This document shows, in pieces, positions 53,601-60,570 of a stretch of DNA of 64,000 nucleotides (position 1 is its first letter; each line of letters opens with the position of its first letter). The DNA is from Variovorax boronicumulans (GTDB lineage: Bacteria > Pseudomonadota > Gammaproteobacteria > Burkholderiales > Burkholderiaceae_C). The stretch spans positions 124,001 through 188,000 of the forward strand of contig NZ_JAUSSG010000008.1 in assembly GCF_030812215.1 (NCBI RefSeq), in the 5' to 3' direction. Made by a program: the position numbers and the translations under genes. The notes beneath the pieces are model-generated. The model ran no database searches. It saw nothing but the letters and a program-made list of their open reading frames with translations, and had not been told where the DNA came from.

Positions 53601-55464
53601 CTTCGGCCGCCAGCTGCTGTGGGTGGAGTCGTTCTGGACGGTCGACGCGCCGGTCGATGCCGACCTGCGCTTGCAGTTCCGCGCGCTGCCCATGCGCAGC
53701 AAGACCATGCCGGCCTGGGGCGAGGGCATGGACCACGACCCCTGCGACTGGATGTGGCCGACCAGCCGCTGGACGCCCGGGCGCATCTACCGCGACCGCT
53801 ACGGCCTGCGGCCGCCGCTCGCGCGCCAGATGGAAAGCGATGTGCTGCAGCTCGAAGTGCGCCTGCGCGGCGCGCCCGAGCTGCCCGCGGCGCGGCGGCT
53901 TCCCGTGTGGTGCGGCCTGCGCATGCCCGGCGTGCCGGTGCCGCTGCCCGAGACCCGCGCGCCGGTGCTCTCGGTCAACCTGCCGGGTGCCAGCCGCGAG
54001 TCCGGACCGGTGTGGACGGCCGAGCAGCTCGCGCAGATCACCGGCGGCCAGTGGCTGGTGCCGCCGCCCGCGGGCTGGTCGGTGCAGTCGGTGGTGCGCC
54101 TTCCGATGCACCTGAAGGTGCGGCCGGGGCCGGCGCTGTTCGTCGCATCGGACTACCGCACGCTGGCCGCGCACGAGAACTTCAGCCACGCGCTGGAAGA
54201 CTGGGACCAGCACGACGACCTTCCGCGCCTGCACACCCAGTGCGCGGGCGCGATCGTGCAGCACGCGGTCGAAGGGCTGCCGCCGGACTTTCCGCTGCTG
54301 CAGGTGCCCGACCCGATCCGTGCGCTGCTCTCGCTCGGCGCGGCCGCGCGGGCGCGCTACAAGGGGCTGGTGGTGGGCGTCACCGGCACGGTGGGCAAGT
54401 CGTCCACCATCGCGATGGTGCGCGACCTGCTGCCGCCGGGCGCGCGCGTGCTCACCACGGTGGAGAACAACAACTCGCGCGTCGGCGTGCCCGGTGCCAT
54501 GGCGAGCCTGGGGCCCGACGTGGACGTCTGCATCCTGGAGATGGCGCAGAGCGCGCTGTGGATGGACCGCGGGCCGATCTCGCTGGAGGCGCGCCCGCAT
54601 GTGGCGATCCTCACCGAGGTGGGGATCTCGCAAACCGCCAAGACCAACACGCTGGAGAAGACGGCCGAGTACAAGTCGCGCATCTTCCTCGGGCTGGAGC
54701 CCGGCGGCATCGCCGTCGTGAGCGGGCACATTCCCTACCTCGCGAAGGTCGTGAAGGCCGTGATGCGCACGGCCGCCAAGGTGTGGACCGTGGGCACCGG
54801 GCCGGGCGACAACATCCGCCTGCTCGATGCGCGCCCCGAATCCTCGGGCTGCCGCGTGCGGCTCTCGTTCAAGGGGCGCATCCACGAGTACCTGTTTCCG
54901 GTGGCCAGCATCGGGCTGGTGCGCAACTCGGCGCTGGCCTTCGCCGCGATCGTGGCGATGGGCTTCGATGCCGAGGAAGCCAGCGCGCGCATGCCCCACG
55001 TGCGGCTGCCTGCCTCGGTGATGCAGGTGGAGCCGCTGCGCACCCGCAGCGGTGCGCTGGTCACGCTGGTCGACGACAGCTGGAACGCCGAGGTCATGTC
55101 GATGCGCAACGCGATGAGCTTCGTGCGCAGCTACCGCGCACCGTCCGGCAATGCACCGGTCGCCCGCAAGGTCGGCGTGCTCGGGCGCATCGTGAACCTG
55201 GGCGAGCAGGCCGAGGCGATGCACCGCGGGCTGGCCGAGCCGCTGCTGGCCTCGGGCATCGCGCACCTGGTGACGCACGGCGACGAGATGCGCTGGCTGC
55301 GCGAAGAGGTGCCCGCGAGCCTGCTCGGCCCGCATTTCGACAACGCGGCCGAACTGACCCTCTACCTCGGCGAGTTCCTGCGCGATGGCGACCTGCTGCT
55401 GGTGAAAGGCGACCGCGACCGCTCGGACTTCGGCACCATTCCTTCGCTGTTGAAGAAGCTGTGA
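50695..55464 (+). CDS. Giant fusion: alpha/alpha-toroid-like region, CapA-like metallophosphatase, MurF-like Mur ligase
   Basis: 1589 residues. Residues 1-570 are helical; about 210-500 resemble an alpha/alpha toroid of sugar-active enzymes (EFHYGWFPCFDRAIPTYNTL, HASTTYAMLEAWELT), without a firm family. Residues about 578-860 are CapA/PGA_cap: GGDVNLGRR (Asp586), NLECVV, STANNHSGDYG, VAVHWGDNLE, IIHDAGDLLFD. Residues about 1220-1589 are a Mur ligase: P-loop VVGVTGTVGKSST (Lys1235), ENNNSRVGVPGAM, ILTEVGISQTAKTNTLEKTA with Lys1327 at the carbamyl-Lys region, and VDDSWNAEVMSM (1459-1470), matching MurF DDSYNANPxSM. There is no signal peptide or membrane segment. It may ligate amino acids to a sugar or peptide carrier; product unknown. 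The stop overlaps a GTG start. Confidence 0.85.
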   Translation: MTHEPNSLADLLNRARLALADAGGALPLASPATAEAGCVVFFAMGEGESRARVASGRGPDIEAAWKRGADAAALQAKRGDRPFERLRAEIVDTVTAMSWGELKAKMAQTKRNYFNLGIAFDARFKHAMLAQEMQGAAVLYSGEVEHALPNLANLRLYAKRRFGTEIDFPSDDAAPVWCFTTRAVYVDAAGAWPITAEGQAAGFRRLDDWNARQVRAMIDSASDYLAEQVKPTGEFHYGWFPCFDRAIPTYNTLRHASTTYAMLEAWELTRSATQKAAIDRSLGILTQRLIRQVPLPDGAQAALLVDVGNEVKLGGNAVCLLALVKYTELTGDRQYMTLMEQLALGIRAMQDTKSGRFVHVLNFPKLDIKDAFRVIYYDGEAAFGLMRLYGLTRDERWLAVVEKAFDHFIAAKHWQAHDHWLSYCVNELTRYRPETRYYQFGLQNVAGYLDFVLERITTFPTLLELMMAAREMVLRIDADPALRPLLAGLDREKFDRALEHRARYLANGHFWPELAMFFRNPDRIAGSFFIKHHSFRVRIDDVEHYLSGYVAYHRMLQKREAQQAEAGAAETAAASGPRGVVAWGGDVNLGRRQHYRVAELGGPQAMLGNIAALRDADLRIVNLECVVATTGEQGADKDETGAYYYRARPEMIDVLTAARIDLVSTANNHSGDYGPQALLEQKTLLDAAGIGSAGTGPDLEAALQPVMARAGEVRVALFSLDATQPKFAATAWHPGGAYLPLADPAEWTATLAPRIARARSHADVVLVAVHWGDNLETVPSRAEIAVGHAIIDAGADAILGTSAHVLQGIEIYRGRPIIHDAGDLLFDAMRGDAWSAGIFSLTLHPHGVERVQFTPIRVDFGFSEAYEGDRARAASERFAAQCHALGTQVFPTPEGGCVLHLAPPAREVLPRQPLQPVTAEATVARPASPPLRSARPGWVVDAVPADAAMPPLKIGPLRLVGMRCMPNQVFGRQLLWVESFWTVDAPVDADLRLQFRALPMRSKTMPAWGEGMDHDPCDWMWPTSRWTPGRIYRDRYGLRPPLARQMESDVLQLEVRLRGAPELPAARRLPVWCGLRMPGVPVPLPETRAPVLSVNLPGASRESGPVWTAEQLAQITGGQWLVPPPAGWSVQSVVRLPMHLKVRPGPALFVASDYRTLAAHENFSHALEDWDQHDDLPRLHTQCAGAIVQHAVEGLPPDFPLLQVPDPIRALLSLGAAARARYKGLVVGVTGTVGKSSTIAMVRDLLPPGARVLTTVENNNSRVGVPGAMASLGPDVDVCILEMAQSALWMDRGPISLEARPHVAILTEVGISQTAKTNTLEKTAEYKSRIFLGLEPGGIAVVSGHIPYLAKVVKAVMRTAAKVWTVGTGPGDNIRLLDARPESSGCRVRLSFKGRIHEYLFPVASIGLVRNSALAFAAIVAMGFDAEEASARMPHVRLPASVMQVEPLRTRSGALVTLVDDSWNAEVMSMRNAMSFVRSYRAPSGNAPVARKVGVLGRIVNLGEQAEAMHRGLAEPLLASGIAHLVTHGDEMRWLREEVPASLLGPHFDNAAELTLYLGEFLRDGDLLLVKGDRDRSDFGTIPSLLKKL

Positions 55465-56447
55465 CCACGCCGCCTGTCATGCCCGCCCTGTGGCGACATC
55501 GGCGCCTCGCGTTCGTGCTGCTCGCGTTGATGCAGGCCGCCTGTGCGCAGCGCGCCGGCGCCGACCTGCGCGCGCCGGGCACACCGACCGCACGCGGGGC
55601 GGCCGCCGAAGACGAGGTGCTGCACTGGAACCAGCCGGCCGTGCGCGCGAACTGCCCCGACCGCCGCGGCTACCTCTGGGTGCAGCCGGTCGAGGGGCCG
55701 GCCTGCATCCGCTACTTCGCGAGCGACGAGATCGATGGCGCGCGCGTGGCCATCGTGCAGTTCTCGGGCGATCGCGACAGCGTGATGGACCAGCCGCCCA
55801 CGCGCATTTCCGGCAACACCGAGGCGCTGCGCACGCTCGATGCGCAACGCAGCCGCGACCGCGCGGGCGTGCCGTGGATCTTCATGGCGCGGCCCGGCAC
55901 GTACGGCTCTTCGGGCGACCACCGGAGGCGCCGCGAGCCCGTGGAGTTCCACGCGCTCGATGCGGCGCTCGATGCGCTCATGCAGCGCCACCAGCTGCAG
56001 CGCATCGTGATCCTGGGGCACAGCGGCGGCGCGACCGCCGGTGCCGCGCTGCTCACCATGGGCCGCACGCGCGTGGCCTGCGCGGTACTGACCTCGGGCG
56101 CCTACGGGCTGCTGGAGCGCGCGCGCATGCTGGGCATGTCGAAGGGCGGACGCACCGACACCACGGGCAGCACGCAGTTCTACGATCCGCTCGATCATGT
56201 GGACGGCATCGTGCGCGACCCGGCGCGGCGCATCGTGCTGATCGGCAATCCCAACGACAGGAACACGCCCTTCGCCCTGCAGCAGCGCTTCGGCGATGCG
56301 GTGGCGAAGGCGGGCCATCGCATCGAGCTGAAAACGCATGCGGCGGAGCCACCCACTTACCACGACCTCACCGATCGCATCGGCCTGCAGACCGCATCGC
56401 TGTGCGCGCGCGAGGCGCTGTTTCCACCCATCCCTGGAGCCGAATGA
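55461..56447 (+). CDS. Predicted alpha/beta-hydrolase lipoprotein
   Basis: 328 residues from a GTG that overlaps the CapA/Mur stop. The signal (LAFVLLALMQAACAQR) has a possible lipobox QAAC. An alpha/beta-hydrolase elbow GHSGG (Ser188) lies in RIVILGHSGGATAGAALLTM. VWIFMARPGTYGSSGDHRRR looks like the oxyanion region, and HAAEPPTYHDLTDRIG carries a candidate catalytic His. It would act in the periplasm or at the outer membrane, perhaps on the product of the upstream gene, as hydrolases or transpeptidases do in poly-glutamate systems (inference). ATGA overlap with galM. Confidence 0.75.
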   Translation: MTTPPVMPALWRHRRLAFVLLALMQAACAQRAGADLRAPGTPTARGAAAEDEVLHWNQPAVRANCPDRRGYLWVQPVEGPACIRYFASDEIDGARVAIVQFSGDRDSVMDQPPTRISGNTEALRTLDAQRSRDRAGVPWIFMARPGTYGSSGDHRRRREPVEFHALDAALDALMQRHQLQRIVILGHSGGATAGAALLTMGRTRVACAVLTSGAYGLLERARMLGMSKGGRTDTTGSTQFYDPLDHVDGIVRDPARRIVLIGNPNDRNTPFALQQRFGDAVAKAGHRIELKTHAAEPPTYHDLTDRIGLQTASLCAREALFPPIPGAE

Positions 56448-57517
56448 GCAGCATCACTTCACATGAATACGGCCGCATGCCCGATGGGCGCGTCGTGACC
56501 GAATACACCCTGGACAACGGCCGCGGCCTCAGCCTCCGCGCCATCAACCACGGCGGCATCGTCACCGCGCTGCGCGTGCCCGACCGGCACGGACAGGCTG
56601 CGAACATCGTGCTGGGGCTGCCCTCGCTCGACGACTACCTTAAGCCGCATCCGCACTTCGGCACCATCGTCGGCCGCTATGCGAACCGCATCGCGGCCGG
56701 GCGGTTCTCGCTCGATGGCGCCGCCTGCCAGGTGGGCCTGAACGACGGCGCGAATTCCTTGCACGGCGGCGCGAAGGGTTTCGGCACGCGCTTCTGGCAG
56801 ATCGAGCCGGTGTCCGCGGAGGATGCGCGCGGCGACATCGCCATCGAGCTGCGCTACACGAGCGCCGATGGCGAAGAAGGCTATCCGGGCGAAGTGCAGC
56901 TCACGGTGCGCTACACGCTCTCGGCGAACGAGAACACCTGGCGCATCGACTACCGCGCGACGACCGACAAGCCGACGGTGCTGAACCTGAGCCACCACGA
57001 CTACTTCAACCTCGCCGGCAGCGGCGATGTGATGGACCATGTGCTGACGCTGCCCGCAAGCCGCTACTGCCCGGTGGATGCGACGCTGATCCCGCTCGGG
57101 CTGGAAGAGGTGGGCGCGACGCCCTTCGATTTCCGGGCACCGTCGCGCATCGGCGAGCGCATCCGCGAAGGGCACGCGCAGTTGCTGCGCGCGCACGGCT
57201 ACGACCACAACTGGGTTCTCGATGGGGACCGCGGCGGCGATGGCCTCGCATGGGCCGCGCGCCTGCTACACGAAGCCTCGGGCCGCGTGATGGAAGTGCA
57301 CACCACCGAACCCGGCGTGCAGTTCTATTCGGGCAATTTCCTCGACGGCAGCCTCATGGGGGCGCAGGGGGCGAGCCTGCGCCAGGGCGACGGCCTCTGC
57401 CTGGAGACGCAGCACTACCCGGATTCGCCGAACCAGCCCGGCTTTCCATCGACCGTGCTGCGGCCGGGCGAGGTGTTCCGCAGCACGACGGAACACCGCT
57501 TCAGCGTCGCCGGCTGA
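56444..57517 (+). CDS. galM: Aldose 1-epimerase (mutarotase)
   Basis: 357 residues. It interconverts alpha and beta anomers of aldoses. FGTIVGRYANRIAAGRFSLD and NSLHGGAKGFGTRFW are the N-terminal motifs. LNLSHHDYFNLAGSG holds a catalytic His, and TTEPGVQFYSGNFLDGS with LCLETQHYPDSPNQPGFPST the catalytic Glu. No signal peptide. Coupled to the hydrolase gene by ATGA, yet it also borders the sugar-oxidation genes, whose SDR dehydrogenase would need the right anomer. Confidence 0.95.
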   Translation: MSSITSHEYGRMPDGRVVTEYTLDNGRGLSLRAINHGGIVTALRVPDRHGQAANIVLGLPSLDDYLKPHPHFGTIVGRYANRIAAGRFSLDGAACQVGLNDGANSLHGGAKGFGTRFWQIEPVSAEDARGDIAIELRYTSADGEEGYPGEVQLTVRYTLSANENTWRIDYRATTDKPTVLNLSHHDYFNLAGSGDVMDHVLTLPASRYCPVDATLIPLGLEEVGATPFDFRAPSRIGERIREGHAQLLRAHGYDHNWVLDGDRGGDGLAWAARLLHEASGRVMEVHTTEPGVQFYSGNFLDGSLMGAQGASLRQGDGLCLETQHYPDSPNQPGFPSTVLRPGEVFRSTTEHRFSVAG

Positions 57518-57526
57518 AGCCTCGTG

Positions 57527-58462
57527 TCAGCCGGCGAACAAGGCGGCCGGCACGCCGGGGCTGCCGATGCGCACGGCGAACAGGCCGCCGGCCAGCGGCT
57601 CGCTCTTCAACTGTTCTTCGGTGCGGCCGTTGCGCGCGGTCGTGATGTAGAGCGTCTGCATGTCCGCGCCGCCGAAGGCGCAGTCGGTGACGTTGCTCGC
57701 GGGCAGCGGAATGCGGGCGAGTTCCGCCGCGGTCACCGGGTCGTGGCAGGTGACACAGGCGCCGTCCCAGTGCGCGATCCACAGGCGCCCGGCCGCGTCG
57801 GTGGTCATGCCGTCGGGCAGGCCGTCCGGCTTGGGAAAACGGTGCCACACGCGGCGGTTCGACACGGTGCCCGCTTCCATGTCGAAGTCGTAGGCGTAGA
57901 GGTTGTTGAGCACCGTGTTGTTGAAGTACATGGTGCGTCCGTCGGCGGACCACGTGGGGCCGTTGGTCACCTCGAAGCCGTCGTCGTGCTTCGTGCAGCG
58001 GCCGTCGGCGTCGTAGCGATAGAGCGCGCCGGTGGGCGCCTTGCAGTCGAAGTCCATGCTGCCGCCCCAGAAGCGGCCGCGGCTGTCGCACTTGCCGTCG
58101 TTGAAGCGGTTGTTGGTGCGCTCGGGTTCGGGCTGGTGCAGGTAGCGCGGCTTCGCGCCGGCGCCCGGCAGCTGGGTCGTGTCGAAGAGCGCGAAGCCGC
58201 GGCGCAGCGTGAGCACGAGGCCCGGTGCGTTCGCGCGTTCCGAGATCGCGGTGATCTCCTCATCGAACTGCCAGGCCCGCCGCGCGCCGTCCGACGGGCG
58301 GAACCAGAACAGGCGCGGCGTGAGGATGTCGATCCAGTAGAGCGCCTGCTCGCGCTCTGACCACAGCGTGCCTTCGCCCAGGTTCGCCTCGGCCGGCCAG
58401 ATGCATTCGGGGGAGCCCTCGATCGAGGGCGCGGTGTAGCTCGTCATTGTTTTCCTTGTCAT
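57527..58462 (-). CDS. SMP-30/gluconolactonase family sugar lactonase
   Basis: 311 residues of a six-bladed propeller. It hydrolyses sugar lactones to aldonic acids. ANLGEGTLWSEREQALYWID is the family start with the metal-binding Glu. NNRFNDGKCDSRGRFWGGSM and GFEVTNGPTWSADGRTMYFN carry the metal Asn residues, and KPDGLPDGMTTDAAGRLWIA the Asp. AAGGAG precedes the ATG at 58462. It is divergent from the SDR dehydrogenase, which would supply its lactone. Confidence 0.94.
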   Translation of the reverse strand: MTRKTMTSYTAPSIEGSPECIWPAEANLGEGTLWSEREQALYWIDILTPRLFWFRPSDGARRAWQFDEEITAISERANAPGLVLTLRRGFALFDTTQLPGAGAKPRYLHQPEPERTNNRFNDGKCDSRGRFWGGSMDFDCKAPTGALYRYDADGRCTKHDDGFEVTNGPTWSADGRTMYFNNTVLNNLYAYDFDMEAGTVSNRRVWHRFPKPDGLPDGMTTDAAGRLWIAHWDGACVTCHDPVTAAELARIPLPASNVTDCAFGGADMQTLYITTARNGRTEEQLKSEPLAGGLFAVRIGSPGVPAALFAG

Positions 58463-58496
58463 GTCTCCTTGACGCGGCGGATCGTATCAAGGCATA

Positions 58497-58537
58497 TTGA
58501 TAATTGAAATCAAACAATATGGAATAGATCGATATGC
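58497..58537. promoter_or_regulatory. Operator region between the lactonase and SDR genes
   Basis: TTGAT-AATTGAA-ATCAA starting at 58497 is a LysR-box-like palindrome. GATCGATATGC at 58527-58537 is identical to 60473-60483 in the LysR/ALDH promoter. The nearby GbpR-type LysR is the likely binder. Confidence 0.5.
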
Positions 58538-58577
58538 TTTTTGCAATGTCAGTTTTCCATCTCACCGGAGACCCTTC

Positions 58578-59351
58578 TTGAATTCACCCCAACTCTCGAT
58601 CCATCCGAGCCTGAAAGACCGCACCGTGTTCGTCACCGGTGGTGGCAGCGGCATCGGCGCGGCCATCGTCGCCGCCTTTGCGGCGCAAGGCGCGCGGGTG
58701 GCTTTCATCGACATCGCCGAGAGCGCCAGCGCGGCGCTCGCGCAGCAGATCGTCGAGGCCGGCCATGCGGCGCCCTGGTGGCGCGCCTGCGACGTGCGCG
58801 ACATCGGCGCGCTGCAAGGCGCCATCGCCGATGCGGCCGCCGCGCTCGGCGACTTCGCGGTGCTGGTCAACAACGTGGCGAGCGACGACCGCCACACGCT
58901 CGAATCGGTCACGCCCGACTACTACGACAACCGCATGGCGATCAACGAGCGGCCGGCGCTGTTCGCCATTCAATCGGTGGTGCCCGGCATGAAGCGGCTG
59001 GGCTTCGGCTCGGTGGTGAACCTCGGCTCCACGGGCTGGCAGACGAAGGGCTCGGGCTATCCCTGCTATGCCATTGCGAAGTCGTCGGTGAACGGCCTCA
59101 CGCGCGGTCTCGCGGTGGACCTGGGCAAGGACCGCATCCGCATCAATACCGTGTCGCCCGGCTGGGTGATGACCGAGCGGCAGGTGAAGCTGTGGCTCGA
59201 TGAAGAGGGTGAGAAGGCCCTCAAGCGCAACCAATGCCTGCCCGACAAGCTGATGCCGGAAGACATCGCGCGCATGGTGCTGTTCCTCGCGTCGGACGAC
59301 GCGAAGATGTGCACCGCGCAGGAGTTCACTGTGGACGCCGGTTGGACCTGA
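58578..59351 (+). CDS. SDR-family sugar 1-dehydrogenase
   Basis: 257 residues from TTG 58578, chosen because GGAG stands eight bases before it and the frame upstream is promoter DNA. The Rossmann motif is TVFVTGGGSGIGAAIVAAFA, with NNVAS and the catalytic Ser/Tyr/Lys in NLGSTGWQ and YPCYAIAKSS. The end is MCTAQEFTVDAGWT. Expected to oxidise an aldose (arabinose, galactose or xylose type) to its lactone with NAD(P)+. Context with lactonase, mutarotase and semialdehyde dehydrogenase supports this; the exact sugar is not readable. Confidence 0.9.
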   Translation: MNSPQLSIHPSLKDRTVFVTGGGSGIGAAIVAAFAAQGARVAFIDIAESASAALAQQIVEAGHAAPWWRACDVRDIGALQGAIADAAAALGDFAVLVNNVASDDRHTLESVTPDYYDNRMAINERPALFAIQSVVPGMKRLGFGSVVNLGSTGWQTKGSGYPCYAIAKSSVNGLTRGLAVDLGKDRIRINTVSPGWVMTERQVKLWLDEEGEKALKRNQCLPDKLMPEDIARMVLFLASDDAKMCTAQEFTVDAGWT

Positions 59352-59357
59352 ACAGGC

Positions 59358-59454
59358 ACTCCCCCAGGCTCCGCGCACTTCGTGTCGCTTCTCCTACCCC
59401 CTCGCCCGGGGCAACGCCAGCGGCCCGGCGAAGCCGGTTCCGCGGCATTCCCCG
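59358..59454 (+). repeat. Dispersed hairpin repeat, family B copy 2
   Basis: Begins CACTCCCCCAGGCTCCGCGC; the hairpin is at 59413-59449 with outer arms AACGCC/GGCATT. It lies between the convergent SDR and LysR genes. Relative to copy 3, one outer pair changes from A-T to G-C on both sides. Confidence 0.85.
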
Positions 59455-59468
59455 AATGAACCCGTCGG

Positions 59469-60428
59469 TCAGTCGATCTCGAGTTTTCGGCCGTAGACGC
59501 TCATGCTGGCGGTCTTGAGCGCCTTCATCATCACGCGGGCCGCGGGCGACAGCAGCCGGTCGGTGCGCGTGATGATGCCGAACTGGTCCATGTGGCAGGG
59601 CATGTCCAGCGGCAGCAGCGACACGATGCCGTGCGATGCGTAGTAGCGCGCCACGTCGGTCGCGAGCACCGCCAGCATGTCGCTCTGCTGCAGCATGCGG
59701 GTGATGAAGAGCAGCGCCGAGCTCTCGATGGTGTTGGTCGGCGGCGCGAGGCCTTCTTCCTGGAACATCAGCTCGAAGCGGTGGCGCAGCACGCTGCCCG
59801 CGGGCGGCACGATCCAGCCGGCGCCGACCACGTCGCGCAGCGTGAGCCCGCTCTCGCCGAGCATCGGATGGCCCGGCCGCACCAGCGCGCACACCGGCTC
59901 CTCGCTCAGCGCCTCGTAGCGCAGTTGCGACTTGTCGTGTTCGGCAAAGAGCCGGGCCACGAGGATGTCGAGCTTGCCCTGCTCGAGCCGCTCGATCAGC
60001 ACCGGGCTGGTTTCGATTTCCAGCGACACGCGCAGGTCGGGCTGCTCGCGCTTGACCATCGCGACGGCCGGCGGCAGCAGCGCCAGCCCCGGCGCGGTGA
60101 TGGCGCCCACGCTCACCTGCCCGAAGCGGCCGGCCTTGAGCGCGGTGAGTTCGTCGTGCGCCTGGTTCAGGCTCGCGAGCGCGACGCGGGCGTGGCGGAT
60201 CATCGTCTCGCCGTACCAGGTGGGCCGCATGCCGCGCGGCAGGCGATCGAACAGCGGCACCTCCAGCACGTCCTCCAGGTCCTTGAGCAGTTTCGACGCG
60301 GCCGGCTGCGTCATGTTGAGCACCTGCGCCGCGCGGTGGATGTTGCCTTCTTCCGCCAGCGCGACCAGCAGCAGGAGCTGCCGTGTCTTGAGCCGCGCGC
60401 GAATAAACCAGTGGTTGTAGTTGGTCAT
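59469..60428 (-). CDS. LysR-family regulator, GbpR-like
   Basis: 319 residues. The N-terminus NHWFIRARLKTRQLLLLVAL followed by EEGNIHRAAQVLNMTQPAAS and LLKDLEDVLEVPLFDRLPRG is the galactose-binding-protein regulator (GbpR) subgroup, known in Agrobacterium and Azospirillum to control ChvE-type sugar receptors. The effector domain has VSVGAITAPGLALLPPAVAM and TNTIESSALLFITRMLQQSD. Divergent from the ALDH gene and surrounded by sugar genes, so it should regulate this module in response to a sugar or sugar acid. Confidence 0.92.
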   Translation of the reverse strand: MTNYNHWFIRARLKTRQLLLLVALAEEGNIHRAAQVLNMTQPAASKLLKDLEDVLEVPLFDRLPRGMRPTWYGETMIRHARVALASLNQAHDELTALKAGRFGQVSVGAITAPGLALLPPAVAMVKREQPDLRVSLEIETSPVLIERLEQGKLDILVARLFAEHDKSQLRYEALSEEPVCALVRPGHPMLGESGLTLRDVVGAGWIVPPAGSVLRHRFELMFQEEGLAPPTNTIESSALLFITRMLQQSDMLAVLATDVARYYASHGIVSLLPLDMPCHMDQFGIITRTDRLLSPAARVMMKALKTASMSVYGRKLEID

Positions 60429-60470
60429 GACTTGGTGGAACTAAGGGCTTATCGGGTTTTCCAGAATCCT

Positions 60471-60515
60471 TTGATCGATATGCATTTTGTCGAAAAAACG
60501 ATTGGATCGATATCA
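60471..60515. promoter_or_regulatory. Twin GATCGATAT operator between LysR and ALDH
   Basis: GATCGATATGC at 60473-60483 and GATCGATAT at 60505-60513, 32 bp apart, on the same strand and helix face. The flanks TTGAT and ATCAA give partial inverted symmetry. The first copy is shared with the lactonase/SDR promoter. Confidence 0.55.
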
Positions 60516-60570
60516 ATTCTGTTCCTAGACTCACGCCACTTCAAACAAAGAGACAAAGATCGGCGCCCTC

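Noticed and set aside
50647..55335. 1562-codon antisense frame opposite the CapA/Mur gene
   Set aside because: Composition is typical of antisense frames in GC-rich DNA; the sense strand carries the domain motifs.
50010..55460. Long plus-strand frame overlapping the OmpA and CapA/Mur genes
   Set aside because: Arg-rich shadow; only its last part, from GTG 55461, is the real hydrolase gene.
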